Source of the DNA: Xanthobacter sp. YC-JY1
GTDB taxonomy: Bacteria > Pseudomonadota > Alphaproteobacteria > Rhizobiales > Xanthobacteraceae
Length of the DNA: 64,000 nucleotides
Assembly (NCBI RefSeq): GCF_021730305.1
Contig: NZ_CP032674.1
Location: forward strand, 1,473,001-1,537,000
Direction of reading: 5' to 3'
How positions within the stretch are numbered: position 1 is the first letter of the stretch; each line of letters opens with the position of its first letter. Of this stretch, positions 32,558 through 40,989 are shown piece by piece. The notes beneath the pieces are model-generated. The model saw nothing but the letters and a program-made list of their open reading frames with translations, was not told the origin of the DNA and ran no database searches. The translations under genes were made by a program, and so were the position numbers.

Positions 32558-34056
32558 CGGTAGAGCCAGGTTTCGGTCAGGGGAACGTCACCCTTGAAGA
32601 CGCGTGCCCTTAGTTCCGAGAGCGCCGCGCCCTTCGGCTCGAAGGCGAAGGAGAGGCGCGTGCCGGAGATTTCGGGGTTGGGCTGGAGCACCACGTCGCG
32701 GACCTCGCCCTGGCTCGCGGAGACGTCCACGCGCACGCTGTCGAGCGCCAGTCCGGGCATGGGGCCATCCACGAGATCGATGACGAACAGGCGCCGCTCA
32801 TCGGTGCCGCCCGCGCGTATGCCGGCGACGCGGCCAAGGCCCGGCGGGGTGGGCATGTCCCAGGTCCAGTGCAGGCGATAGGTGTAGGTGTATTCACTGC
32901 CCTTGCGCAGGGTGTCCTTGGGGCGCCAGAAGGCGACGACATTGTCGTGCACCTCCTGCGGGGTGGGAATTTCCACCAGATGCACCGCGCCCTCGCCCCA
33001 GTCGCCGATGGGCTCCACCCACACGCTCGGGCGCTTCTCGTAGCGCGCTTCCAGATCCTGATAGTCGAAGAAGGAGCGCTGGCGCTGCATCAGGCCGAAG
33101 CCGCGGATGTTCGAGCCGGAGAACACGCTGATCTGCAAGCGCCCCGGATTTGAGAGCGGCCGCCAGAGCTGCTCGCCCGTGCCGTCGGTGATGGCGAGGC
33201 CCTCGGCATCACGGACGGCGGGACGGAAATCGTCGAAACCCGCATGATCGGCGGGTCCGAACAGGAACATGCTGGTGAGCGGCGCGATGCCCGCCTCGGT
33301 GAGGTCGGTGCGCGGATAGAGCGCCATCTCCACCGTCATCACGGTGGCGTCGCCGGGCCGGATGGTGAAGCGGTGGGCCGCCGTGGCGCTGGGGCTGTCG
33401 AGCAGAGCGTGAACGACGATGGAGGGCACGTCCGGGCGCGGCTGCTCCACATAGAAGGCCTTGAATACCGGAAATTCCTCGCCGGACGCCGAAGCGGTCT
33501 TCACCGCAAGCCCGCGGGCGGAGGTGCCGTAGCCCTGCCCCTTGGCGACGGCGCGGAAATAGCTCGCGCCCTGAAACACCGCGATCTCGTCGAGATAATC
33601 AGGCCGGTTGAGCGGGCCGTGCAGGCGGAAGCCGGAGAAGCCGAGGTCCGCGCCGCCCTGGGGCGCCTTCAGCCCATGCTCGAAGCGGAACAGGCCGGGA
33701 TCATAGGCGATGCGCCGGGCGCGCCCGTCGGCCACCACGAAGACATCCACCTGGTCGCGGAACAGGAAGCCCCGGTGCAGCAGCTGCATTTCGAACGGCA
33801 GCCGCTGGCCGCGCCAGATCGAGCGGTCGGCGTTGAAGCGGATGTTGCGGTAATCGTCATAGCTGAGCTGGTCGAACTCGGCCGGGAGGGACTGGTTGCC
33901 CTGCTTGAACGGCTTTGTGGCGAGCTGGCGCGCCATGTTGCGCACCGTTTCGGCATCGAAACGCTCGCCCTCCTGAGCATAGGCTTCGGAGGTCGCGACG
34001 ACCTGAATTGCCGAGAGCACGGCGGCGCCCAGCATGAATGACCTGCGGTCGAGCAA
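32545..34056 (-). CDS. opgG: Periplasmic glucan biosynthesis protein OpgG/OpgD family
   Basis: A 503-residue periplasmic protein needed for glucan branching or release. The likely start is TTG 34056, preceded by GGAGGGACGCA. The leader LDRRSFMLGAAVLSAIQV carries a twin-arginine motif, a feature of OpgD rather than E. coli OpgG, while the gene order with opgH is that of opgG. Family segments: YRNIRFNADRSIW, ADLGFSGFRLHGPLN, GASYFRAVAKGQGYGTSARG, IAPLTSMFLFG, KRPSVWVEPIGDWGEGAV. The ordinary Sec route cannot be excluded. Confidence 0.9.
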   Translation of the reverse strand: MLDRRSFMLGAAVLSAIQVVATSEAYAQEGERFDAETVRNMARQLATKPFKQGNQSLPAEFDQLSYDDYRNIRFNADRSIWRGQRLPFEMQLLHRGFLFRDQVDVFVVADGRARRIAYDPGLFRFEHGLKAPQGGADLGFSGFRLHGPLNRPDYLDEIAVFQGASYFRAVAKGQGYGTSARGLAVKTASASGEEFPVFKAFYVEQPRPDVPSIVVHALLDSPSATAAHRFTIRPGDATVMTVEMALYPRTDLTEAGIAPLTSMFLFGPADHAGFDDFRPAVRDAEGLAITDGTGEQLWRPLSNPGRLQISVFSGSNIRGFGLMQRQRSFFDYQDLEARYEKRPSVWVEPIGDWGEGAVHLVEIPTPQEVHDNVVAFWRPKDTLRKGSEYTYTYRLHWTWDMPTPPGLGRVAGIRAGGTDERRLFVIDLVDGPMPGLALDSVRVDVSASQGEVRDVVLQPNPEISGTRLSFAFEPKGAALSELRARVFKGDVPLTETWLYRWTP

Positions 34057-34083
34057 TGCGTCCCTCCGCCCCCAGCTGTTCGG

Positions 34084-34102
34084 ACATGCCTCTGCGGCAT
34101 GT
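34084..34102. other. Inverted repeat upstream of opgG
   Basis: ACATGCC (34084-34090) and GGCATGT (34096-34102) with a five-base loop, 28 bases upstream of the opgG start. It could be an operator or a leader hairpin in the opgGH mRNA. Confidence 0.4.
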
Positions 34103-34171
34103 GGACAGGAAGGCGCGAAAGCGCGTCACGGTTCCCCGGCGAGAGCGCGACATTGGGTCTCGCTTCGGGCA

Positions 34172-34194
34172 CCGAGGCTTGAGGGGAGCCTCGG
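34172..34194. terminator. Hairpin after the acyl-CoA ligase gene
   Basis: CCGAGGCT (34172-34179) and AGCCTCGG (34187-34194) form an 8-bp stem just beyond the ligase stop codon at 34211-34213. No T run follows, so termination is uncertain; it may be factor-dependent or belong to the opgG leader. Confidence 0.4.
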
Positions 34195-34210
34195 ACGGTG
34201 GATCGCCCCT

Positions 34211-35632
34211 TTACGGGCGTTGAGCAGAGGCCGCGTCGGCGAGGGTCCGGATGCCCGGCCGGTAGGCTTTTCCCGTGGGGCCTGTGGGGAGCGCGGCCAC
34301 CACATGGATAGCATCCGGCACCTTGAACCGCTCGATGCGCGCCGCGCACCATGCGCGCAGTTCCTCGGCAGAGGCAGCGCTTCCCGCCCGCAGCACCACG
34401 GCCGCATGGAGCGCCTCGCCGAGGCGCGCGTCGGGCACGCCTGCGGCGAGGGCCTGAGCGACCGCCGGGTGGGCGCAGAGCACGGTCTCGATCTCGGCCG
34501 GGGCGATCTTGTTGCCGCCGCGCGAGACGATCTCCTTGATACGGCCGACGATCTCCACGCAGCGGTCCGGGCGCCGCCGCGCCACGTCGCCGGTGCGGAA
34601 GTAGCCGTCGCGGAAGGCGGTCTCGGTGAGGTCGGGATTGTCGAGGTAGCCGATCATGCCGAAGGGCGTGCGGATCAGGAGTTCACCCGCCGCGTCCGGC
34701 CCCGCGCCCGCGGCGCCGGCGGCAGGATCGTCCGAGATGAGGTAATCGATCCCCGGCGTCGGCCGGCCGATGGAGCCGCGCCCGGCCACCGCCTCCGTGG
34801 GCGTCAAACAGAAATCGCACGAACCGGTTTCGGTGAGGCCATAAAGGTCGAACACGCCCGCGCCGGGCAGCTGTGCCGCGATGGCCTCGGACAGATGCGA
34901 CCCCAGCCCCTCGCCGCCGGTGAGGATGGTCTGCAGGTGCGGCGCGGCCACCTCGCCCTCGCCGAACAGGGTGCGCAGCATGGAGGGGACGGTCGCGAGC
35001 ACGGTGGCCTCGCCAAGGCGCGCCTTGAGGCCTGCGGGCGTGAACTTGCCCACCAGGTCGAGCCGCGCACCCGTCTTCAAAGAGAGCAGCGCCACCCACA
35101 GGCCGAAGATGAAGATGAGCTGGAGCGGCAGCACCACCTTGTCGCCGGGCGTGAGGGCGAGCAGCGCCTGCAGCGCATCGAGTTTTCCGGCAAAGCGCTC
35201 GTGGGCGAGCACCACGCCCTTGGGCTTGCCGGTGGAGCCGGAGGTGAAGACGATGAGGGCCGCGCCATCCAGCAGCGGCCGGGCCGGCGGCGGTGTCTCC
35301 GCAAGGCGTGACACGGTACCATCCGCCACGAGAAATCGGGCGGCGGTCTGGTCGAGGATGGCGGTGCGCGTCATCTCTGCCGCGCCGGCGTGGAGCGGCA
35401 CCGCGACGCCGCCGGCCTGCCAGACTGCGAAGAGAGCGGCAATGTCCGCCGCACGGTTGGCGACGGCGACGATCACCGGCTCATCCGGCCCGAGCCCCTC
35501 GGCGCGCAGCCGCGCGGCGAGGCCGGAGGCTGCGAGGCGCAGGGCGTCGGCGGTGTGTGTCGCGCCGCCGTCCTCGGCCACGGTGCCGGCCGCTTCGTCC
35601 AGGATGCGGCAGAGCGCGCCCGTCTTCGCCAT
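34211..35632 (-). CDS. AMP-forming acyl-CoA synthetase (class I adenylate-forming)
   Basis: A 473-residue ligase activating a carboxylate with ATP and CoA. Motifs: LIVFTSGSTGKPKGVVL (P-loop A3), YGLTETG (A5), YFRTGDVARR with EIVGRIKEIVSRGGNKI (hinge), and the C-terminal catalytic lysine in TGPTGKAYR. It is short for the family and resembles the benzoate/short-acid clade more than long-chain ligases. ATG 35632 is used, with GTG at 35635 alongside. The crotonase gene lies ten bases upstream. Last gene of the 38951-34211 operon. Confidence 0.9.
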   Translation of the reverse strand: MAKTGALCRILDEAAGTVAEDGGATHTADALRLAASGLAARLRAEGLGPDEPVIVAVANRAADIAALFAVWQAGGVAVPLHAGAAEMTRTAILDQTAARFLVADGTVSRLAETPPPARPLLDGAALIVFTSGSTGKPKGVVLAHERFAGKLDALQALLALTPGDKVVLPLQLIFIFGLWVALLSLKTGARLDLVGKFTPAGLKARLGEATVLATVPSMLRTLFGEGEVAAPHLQTILTGGEGLGSHLSEAIAAQLPGAGVFDLYGLTETGSCDFCLTPTEAVAGRGSIGRPTPGIDYLISDDPAAGAAGAGPDAAGELLIRTPFGMIGYLDNPDLTETAFRDGYFRTGDVARRRPDRCVEIVGRIKEIVSRGGNKIAPAEIETVLCAHPAVAQALAAGVPDARLGEALHAAVVLRAGSAASAEELRAWCAARIERFKVPDAIHVVAALPTGPTGKAYRPGIRTLADAASAQRP

Positions 35633-35642
35633 CACGGCCCCC

Positions 35643-36464
35643 TCAGCCTTCGCGGGTCGGGAAGCGCGCGTCGCGCCAGGCGATGGCGGCGCGCAGCCCC
35701 TCGCGGCGGGCGACGTCGAAGAAGGCGATCTTGTCCGCCGAGCCCGCGCCCTCGATGGCGAGGTCGATCTCCAGCGCGCTCTCCAGCGCCTGCAACATGC
35801 CCTGCGTTTCGAGCGCCCGGTTCAGGGCGCGCTTGGTTTCCTTCACGAGGCTGGGGTCGATGGCGCCGATGTGCCGGGCGATGCGCAGCGCCTCTTCCTC
35901 CAGCCGGTCGGCGGAAACGACGCGGTTGATCATGCCGATCTCGGCCGCGCGCCGGGCGCTCACCCGGTCCTCGCCGAGCAGGATGATCTCCTTGGCGATC
36001 TTCGGGCCGACGATCCACGGCAGCAGCATCACCACGATGCCGGCGCCGAACTTCAGCTCCGGCTCGCCGAAGAAGGCGTCTTCCGAGGCGATGGTCATGT
36101 CGCAGGCGAGCGCCAGCTCGCATGCGCCGGCAAGGCAGGCGCCGCGCACCATGGCGATGGTGGGCTTCGGGCAGTGCCAGAAGCGCATCACCGTGTCGAA
36201 ATCCTTGCGCAGCACGGGCCGCCACGCGTCGACGCCCACCGGCCGGGCCTCCATCTGCGCCTTGAGATCGAAGCCGGAAGAGAAGGCATTGCCGGCGCCG
36301 CGCACGATCACCGCCTTCACGTCCGCATCCGCCTCGGCGCGGTCCATGGCGGCGTTGATCTCGCCGAGCATCTCCTGGTCCAGCGCATTGGTGCGCTCGG
36401 GCCGGTTGAGGGTAAGGAAGGCGATGCCGTCGCGGGTTTCGTAGGCGATCTTGGTGAAGGTCAT
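35643..36464 (-). CDS. Enoyl-CoA hydratase/isomerase family protein
   Basis: A 273-residue crotonase. First oxyanion segment SSGFDLKAQ, second GACLAGACELALACD, and GEPELKFG; glutamates are present at both positions used by true hydratases (CEL and PEL). N-terminus FLTLNRPERTNALD is canonical. With a ligase and, divergently, an AcuI-like reductase, it could hydrate acrylyl-CoA or a similar short enoyl-CoA (inference). Confidence 0.9.
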   Translation of the reverse strand: MTFTKIAYETRDGIAFLTLNRPERTNALDQEMLGEINAAMDRAEADADVKAVIVRGAGNAFSSGFDLKAQMEARPVGVDAWRPVLRKDFDTVMRFWHCPKPTIAMVRGACLAGACELALACDMTIASEDAFFGEPELKFGAGIVVMLLPWIVGPKIAKEIILLGEDRVSARRAAEIGMINRVVSADRLEEEALRIARHIGAIDPSLVKETKRALNRALETQGMLQALESALEIDLAIEGAGSADKIAFFDVARREGLRAAIAWRDARFPTREG

Positions 36465-36484
36465 GGAAGCCTCGTTGAGAGGGA

Positions 36485-37714
36485 TCAGCGCCGGCCGCCG
36501 GCCATCGTGGCAGCCTCGGGCCGCAGGCGCAGGCGCAGCATGGCGAGGACGCCCAGGAAGGGGCCGATGGCGAGGATGAGGAAGGCGAAGCGCCAGCCGA
36601 AGGCATCCACCGCATAGGGCAGGAGGTGGATGCTCACCAGCGTGATGAGAAAGCCGACGCAGGTCTGCACCGTCAGCATGGTGCCGATGAGGCTGCGGTC
36701 GGACAGCTCCGTCACGGCGGCGGAGAATTGCGCGGAATCGGAGATCACCGTCACGCCCCACACCAGCGCCAGCGGCAGCACCAGCCAGATCGAGGCACCG
36801 AACAGGAAGCCGATGCCTGCCGCGCACAGGCCGCTCACCGCCATGGACAGCGCCGTGACGAAAGTGCGCCCCAGCCGGTCGGCCGCGAAGCCGCCGCCCA
36901 GCGCCCCCAGGGCGCCGATGGCGACCACACAGAAGGTGGCGAGGCGGGGATCGAGGGGCGGGGCATCTCCATAGCGCGCGGCGAAGCTCGCGGCGAAGAA
37001 GGCGCCGATCCACGCCCACATGGCGTAGAGCTCCCACATGTGGCCGAAATAGCCGAGATTGGCGAGCCTGAGCGCCGGGCGCCGGAACGCATCGAGGGCG
37101 TTGGAGAGCTTCAGCGGCGGCGCCTTCGCGTGATTGGGGCCGACCTTGGCGAAGCGGATGAGGAGGGCGGCCACCAGCGCGCTCACGGCTGCGCCCGCCA
37201 CCGGCGCCCGCCAGTCGAGGCCGCCCATCGCCGCCATGGCGTGGGGCGAGGCCGAGCCCAGCGTGAGGGCCGCCACCAGCATGCCGATGAGCAGGCCGAG
37301 GTCTCCCTTCGCCCAGGTGGCCGCGAGCTTCATGCCCACGGGATAGACGCCTGCCATGCACATGCCGGTGAGAAACCGAAGCAGCGGCACGGCCGGATGG
37401 GTGGGTTCGAACAGGAGGATGGCTCCGTTCGCCAGAGCGGCCACGAGGGCGGAGACGGAGAAGAGCGTCCTCAAATCGGCGCGGTCCGCCAGCGAGAGCA
37501 GGGCGCTGAGAAGGGTGCCGGCGACGAAGCCCGCCTGCACGGAACTGGTGAGCAAGGCCTCCTGAAAGGGCGACAGGCTCCACTGCGCCCGGATCGCCCC
37601 CAAAGAGGCGGTGGTGGCGAACCATGTCGCCATCGCCGCCACTTCCGCGACCACGAGGATCGCGAGGGAGAAGGCCTTGCCGTCCGTGCGGGCGGCTGTT
37701 GCCGGCGCCGTCAC
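36485..37714 (-). CDS. Major facilitator superfamily transporter
   Basis: A 409-residue protein with twelve predicted hydrophobic helices and the inter-helix loop GGFAADRLGRTF, equivalent to the MFS GxxxDRxGRR motif in the second half. GTG start at 37714, one base from the preceding stop. It may import or export the compound handled by the neighbouring ligase and crotonase. No clear substrate subfamily. Confidence 0.9.
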   Translation of the reverse strand: MTAPATAARTDGKAFSLAILVVAEVAAMATWFATTASLGAIRAQWSLSPFQEALLTSSVQAGFVAGTLLSALLSLADRADLRTLFSVSALVAALANGAILLFEPTHPAVPLLRFLTGMCMAGVYPVGMKLAATWAKGDLGLLIGMLVAALTLGSASPHAMAAMGGLDWRAPVAGAAVSALVAALLIRFAKVGPNHAKAPPLKLSNALDAFRRPALRLANLGYFGHMWELYAMWAWIGAFFAASFAARYGDAPPLDPRLATFCVVAIGALGALGGGFAADRLGRTFVTALSMAVSGLCAAGIGFLFGASIWLVLPLALVWGVTVISDSAQFSAAVTELSDRSLIGTMLTVQTCVGFLITLVSIHLLPYAVDAFGWRFAFLILAIGPFLGVLAMLRLRLRPEAATMAGGRR

Positions 37715-37715
37715 C

Positions 37716-38951
37716 TCAGCCGGCCTTCTTCAGCATGGGGCAGGCCTCGGGCGACATGGGGCGGAAGGCCTCGTCGCCGGGGATGGTCGCCACCAGCTTC
37801 AGATAGTCGTAGGGGCCCTTGGACTCCTCCGGCGTCTTCACCTGCCACAGATACATGTCGTGGATGGTGCGGCCGTCGGCGCGGATGTGGCCCTTGCCGA
37901 ACAGCGGGTCGTCGGTGGGCATGGCCTTCATCTGCGCGACGACGGCGGCGCCGTCATGGGCCTTCGCCTTGTCCATGGCGGCGATGGCCTTCATCCAGTG
38001 CAGAGTTGCGGCGTAGGTGCCCGCCTGGTTCATGGTGGGCATGCGGCCGTTGTTGCGCGCGCCGAACGCCTTGCCGAAGGCGCGGGTGCCGTCATTGAGG
38101 TCCCAGTAGAAGGCGTTGGTGAGCATGAGGCCCTGCGCGGTCTTCAGGCCCAGCGAGTGGATGTCGGACAGGAAGATGAGAAGGCTGACGAGCTTCTGCT
38201 TCTGCGACAGGCCGAACTCCGCCGCCTGCTTGACCGAGTTGATGGTGTCGCCGCCCGAATTCGCCAGCGCCACCACCTTCGCGCCCGAGCCCTGCGCCTG
38301 CAGGATGAAGGAGGAGAAGTCCGAGCTCTGGAAGGGTGCCAGCGCGCGGCCCATCACCTTCCCGCCATTGGCCTTCACCACCTCGGCCGCGTCGCGCTCC
38401 AGCGCATGGCCGAAGGCGTAGTCGGCGGTCAGGAAGTACCAGGAATCGCCGCCCTGCTTGATCATGGCGCGGGCGGTGCCGTTGGCGAGCGCCCAGGTGT
38501 CATAGGTCCAGTGGACGGTGTTGGGCGTGCAGGCCTTGGCGGTGAGGTCGGACGTTCCGGCGCTCGCCACCAGGAAGACCTTGTTCTTGTCGCGGCTGAT
38601 ATCGGCGACGGCGAGGGCGACGGAGGAGGTGGGCACGTCGACGATGGCGTCCACCTTGTCGAGGTCGTACCAGCGCCGCGCCACTGAGGAGCCGATGTCC
38701 GCCTTGTTCTGGTGATCGGCGGAGACGACTTCCACCTTGAAGCCGTGCTTCTCCGGATTGAAATCCGCGACCGCCATCTGCGCGGCGGTGACGGAGCCAG
38801 GGCCGGCGATGTCGGAATAGAGGCTCGACTGGTCGTTCATGACGCCGATGCGGAACGTCGGCAGATCCTGTGCCGAAGCCTTGTGAGCGGTCGTGATCGG
38901 GACGGCGACGGCGCACGACAGCACGGTCGCCGCTACGAGGGCAGCGCGCAT
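37716..38951 (-). CDS. Liv-type ABC transporter substrate-binding protein (Peripla_BP_6), orphan
   Basis: A 411-residue periplasmic protein with Sec leader (VAATVLSCAVAVPITTAHKASAQ). ATG 38951 follows GGGAGAGAAGAA; the longer frame to 39101 would run into the divergent regulator. Mature start FRIGVMNDQSSLYSDIAGPG. It is a close paralogue of the protein at 7260 along its whole length. No ABC permease or ATPase is nearby; an MFS gene follows instead. First gene of the operon running to 34211. Confidence 0.92.
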   Translation of the reverse strand: MRAALVAATVLSCAVAVPITTAHKASAQDLPTFRIGVMNDQSSLYSDIAGPGSVTAAQMAVADFNPEKHGFKVEVVSADHQNKADIGSSVARRWYDLDKVDAIVDVPTSSVALAVADISRDKNKVFLVASAGTSDLTAKACTPNTVHWTYDTWALANGTARAMIKQGGDSWYFLTADYAFGHALERDAAEVVKANGGKVMGRALAPFQSSDFSSFILQAQGSGAKVVALANSGGDTINSVKQAAEFGLSQKQKLVSLLIFLSDIHSLGLKTAQGLMLTNAFYWDLNDGTRAFGKAFGARNNGRMPTMNQAGTYAATLHWMKAIAAMDKAKAHDGAAVVAQMKAMPTDDPLFGKGHIRADGRTIHDMYLWQVKTPEESKGPYDYLKLVATIPGDEAFRPMSPEACPMLKKAG

Positions 38952-39036
38952 TTCTTCTCTCCCGGCGTTTCCAGTATCTTCTTGCGTCGCGGCATCTCCG
39001 TCCGCGATCTGTGGAACCAAAAGGCTCATTTGAAGA

Positions 39037-39070
39037 TTTGTCAAACGAATAATATTTCGGTTGATTTGAC
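39037..39070. promoter_or_regulatory. Putative GntR operator/promoter
   Basis: TTTGTCAAA (39037-39045) is a 9-base palindrome; its GTCAAA half is repeated inverted as TTTGAC at 39065-39070. The region lies between the divergent starts at 38951 and 39094 and is AT-rich. It probably binds the FCD-GntR protein encoded at 39094. Confidence 0.5.
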
Positions 39071-39093
39071 GCGGCCGATCTGAGACCAAGGGG

Positions 39094-39864
39094 ATGACCA
39101 CAGGCGTTCCCGGAACGGATCAGATGGAACCGAGCTACGGCCAGATCGTCACCACCAGTGCGGCGAGCCAGATCGCCGATCAGCTCCAGCAGGCCATCAT
39201 GGACGGCCGGCTGAAGGTGGATGAGCGCCTGCCGACCGAAGAGGAGCTCGCCGCGCAGTTCGGCGTGTCGCGGCCCACGGTACGCGAGGCCCTGAAGCGG
39301 CTCGCGGCGCGGCACCTCATCCGTTCCCGGCGCGGCCCCACGGGCGGAACCTTCGTCACCGGCCCCTCGCCGGAGGAGCTGGCCACCAGCCTCGGCACGT
39401 CCGTGACCCTTCTCGTTGCCACAGGCGGCGTTTCGCTGGAGGAGATGGCGACGGCGCGGCTGGAGATGGAAGCCGTCTGCTGCCGTCTCGCCGCCCAGAA
39501 CCGCACGGAAGTGCACCTTGCGGCGCTGGAGGCGGAGATTGCCCTTCAGCGCACGGCGTCCCTTTCGGATCAGGATTTCTGCGCCTCCGACGTGCGCTTC
39601 CATCGCACCATCGTGGATGCCGCGGGCAATGCTTTGCTGCGCTTCCTGATGAATGCGGTGGTGGAAGCGCTCATGCCGGTGAGCAACATGATCATCTTCC
39701 GCGTCCGCGACCGGAAGGAGATCGTCGCCCATCACGGGACGCTTCTCGCGGCGCTGCGGGATCGCGACGGCGAGGCGGCTGTGGCCGCGCTCGGCGGGCT
39801 CGTGCGCTACATCCGCGCCCAGTACGAGAAGGCCGAAGAGGCCCGCAAGGCCGCAAGGCCCTGA
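39094..39864 (+). CDS. GntR/FadR-family transcriptional regulator (FCD domain)
   Basis: A 256-residue regulator: winged helix at residues 25-90 (LPTEEELAAQFGVSRPTVRE) and helical FCD domain with metal/ligand residues in SDVRFHRTIVDAAGN and AHHGTLLAAL. Divergent from the binding protein-MFS-crotonase-ligase operon and 44 bases upstream of the AcuI-like gene, so it likely controls both. Confidence 0.93.
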   Translation: MTTGVPGTDQMEPSYGQIVTTSAASQIADQLQQAIMDGRLKVDERLPTEEELAAQFGVSRPTVREALKRLAARHLIRSRRGPTGGTFVTGPSPEELATSLGTSVTLLVATGGVSLEEMATARLEMEAVCCRLAAQNRTEVHLAALEAEIALQRTASLSDQDFCASDVRFHRTIVDAAGNALLRFLMNAVVEALMPVSNMIIFRVRDRKEIVAHHGTLLAALRDRDGEAAVAALGGLVRYIRAQYEKAEEARKAARP

Positions 39865-39908
39865 GCAAACCGCCTGCGCGGTTCACGCACATCACAGGGA
39901 AACGTCCA

Positions 39909-40895
39909 ATGAGCACCGAGACCTTCCGCGCCCTCATGGCGCGCAAGACCGACGCCGGGCAGGCCATTGCCATCGAGACCATCACCGAGGCCGATCTGCC
40001 GGCTGGCGACGTGACGGTGGACGTCGAATATTCGTCCTTCAACTACAAGGACGGCCTCGCTTTGAAGGGCATGAGCCGCATCCTGCGCGCGCTGCCCATG
40101 GTGCCGGGCATCGATTTCGCCGGCACGGTGCGCGCGAGCGATAATCCGGGTTTCGCGCCCGGCGACAAGGTGGTGCTGACGGGCTGGGGTGTCGGCGAGA
40201 ACTGGTCCGGCGGCTTCGCCGAGCGGGCGAAGGTGAAAGGCGAGTGGCTGGTGAAGCTGCCCGCCAGCCTCACCCCGCGCCAAGCCATGGCCATCGGCAC
40301 CGCCGGCCTCACCGCCATGCTCTGCGTGGATGCGCTGGAGCGCTACGGCATCACTGAAGGCGGCGACGTGCTCGTCACCGGGGCGGCCGGCGGCGTGGGC
40401 AGCGTCGCGGTGCGCCTGCTCTCGCGCCTCGGCTACAAGGTGAGCGCGCTCACCGGCCGTCCGGCCGAAGCGGACTTCCTGAAGAGCCTCGGCGCCACCG
40501 ACATCGTGGACCGCGCCACCTACGCCGCCGCCGGCAAGCCGCTGGCCGGCGAGCGCTGGCATGGGGCGGTCGATACCGTCGGCGGCACCATCCTCGCCAA
40601 CGTGCTCGCCGCTACCCGCTACGGCGGCGCGGTGGCCGCGTGCGGCCTTGCGTCGGCGACGGACCTGCCCACCACGGTCTTCCCCTTCATCCTGCGCAAC
40701 GTGGCACTGCTGGGCGTCGATTCCGTCAATTGCCCGACTCCGCGCCGCCTCGCGGCCTGGACCCGGCTCGGCGAACTCCTCACCGAGGCCGATTTCGATC
40801 TCGTCACCCGCGAGGTCACGATCGAAGACCTGCCGCAGGTGGCTGAAGACATCATCGCTGGCGGCGTGCGCGGGCGCACGGTGGTGCGCATCTGA
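39909..40895 (+). CDS. acuI: Acrylyl-CoA reductase (NADPH)-like quinone oxidoreductase (AcuI/YhdH family)
   Basis: A 328-residue medium-chain reductase without structural zinc ligands. Family segments: SSFNYKDGLALKG, VPGIDFAGTV, TGWGVGENWSGGFAERAKVK, VTGAAGGVGSVAVRLLSRLG (nucleotide loop) and ALTGRPAEADFLKSLGA. AcuI reduces toxic acrylyl-CoA to propionyl-CoA in 3-hydroxypropionate and DMSP metabolism. The wider YhdH family also contains enzymes of unknown substrate, so the gene symbol is provisional. Confidence 0.82.
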   Translation: MSTETFRALMARKTDAGQAIAIETITEADLPAGDVTVDVEYSSFNYKDGLALKGMSRILRALPMVPGIDFAGTVRASDNPGFAPGDKVVLTGWGVGENWSGGFAERAKVKGEWLVKLPASLTPRQAMAIGTAGLTAMLCVDALERYGITEGGDVLVTGAAGGVGSVAVRLLSRLGYKVSALTGRPAEADFLKSLGATDIVDRATYAAAGKPLAGERWHGAVDTVGGTILANVLAATRYGGAVAACGLASATDLPTTVFPFILRNVALLGVDSVNCPTPRRLAAWTRLGELLTEADFDLVTREVTIEDLPQVAEDIIAGGVRGRTVVRI

Positions 40896-40905
40896 GCGGG
40901 CAGAG

Positions 40906-40929
40906 CGGGCGTGCCGCTTGGCGCGCCCG
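40906..40929. terminator. Hairpin between convergent genes
   Basis: CGGGCGTGCC (40906-40915) and GGCGCGCCCG (40920-40929) pair with one G-T wobble around a GCTT loop, followed by TTCGTCCTCC. It sits between the AcuI-like gene and the convergent PuuR-like gene and may terminate the former. Confidence 0.5.
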
Positions 40930-40989
40930 TTCGTCCTCCCCGGACCAGGGTTGAAGGCAGTCGAAGGCGCGACGTGAAGGGAACGGCTG

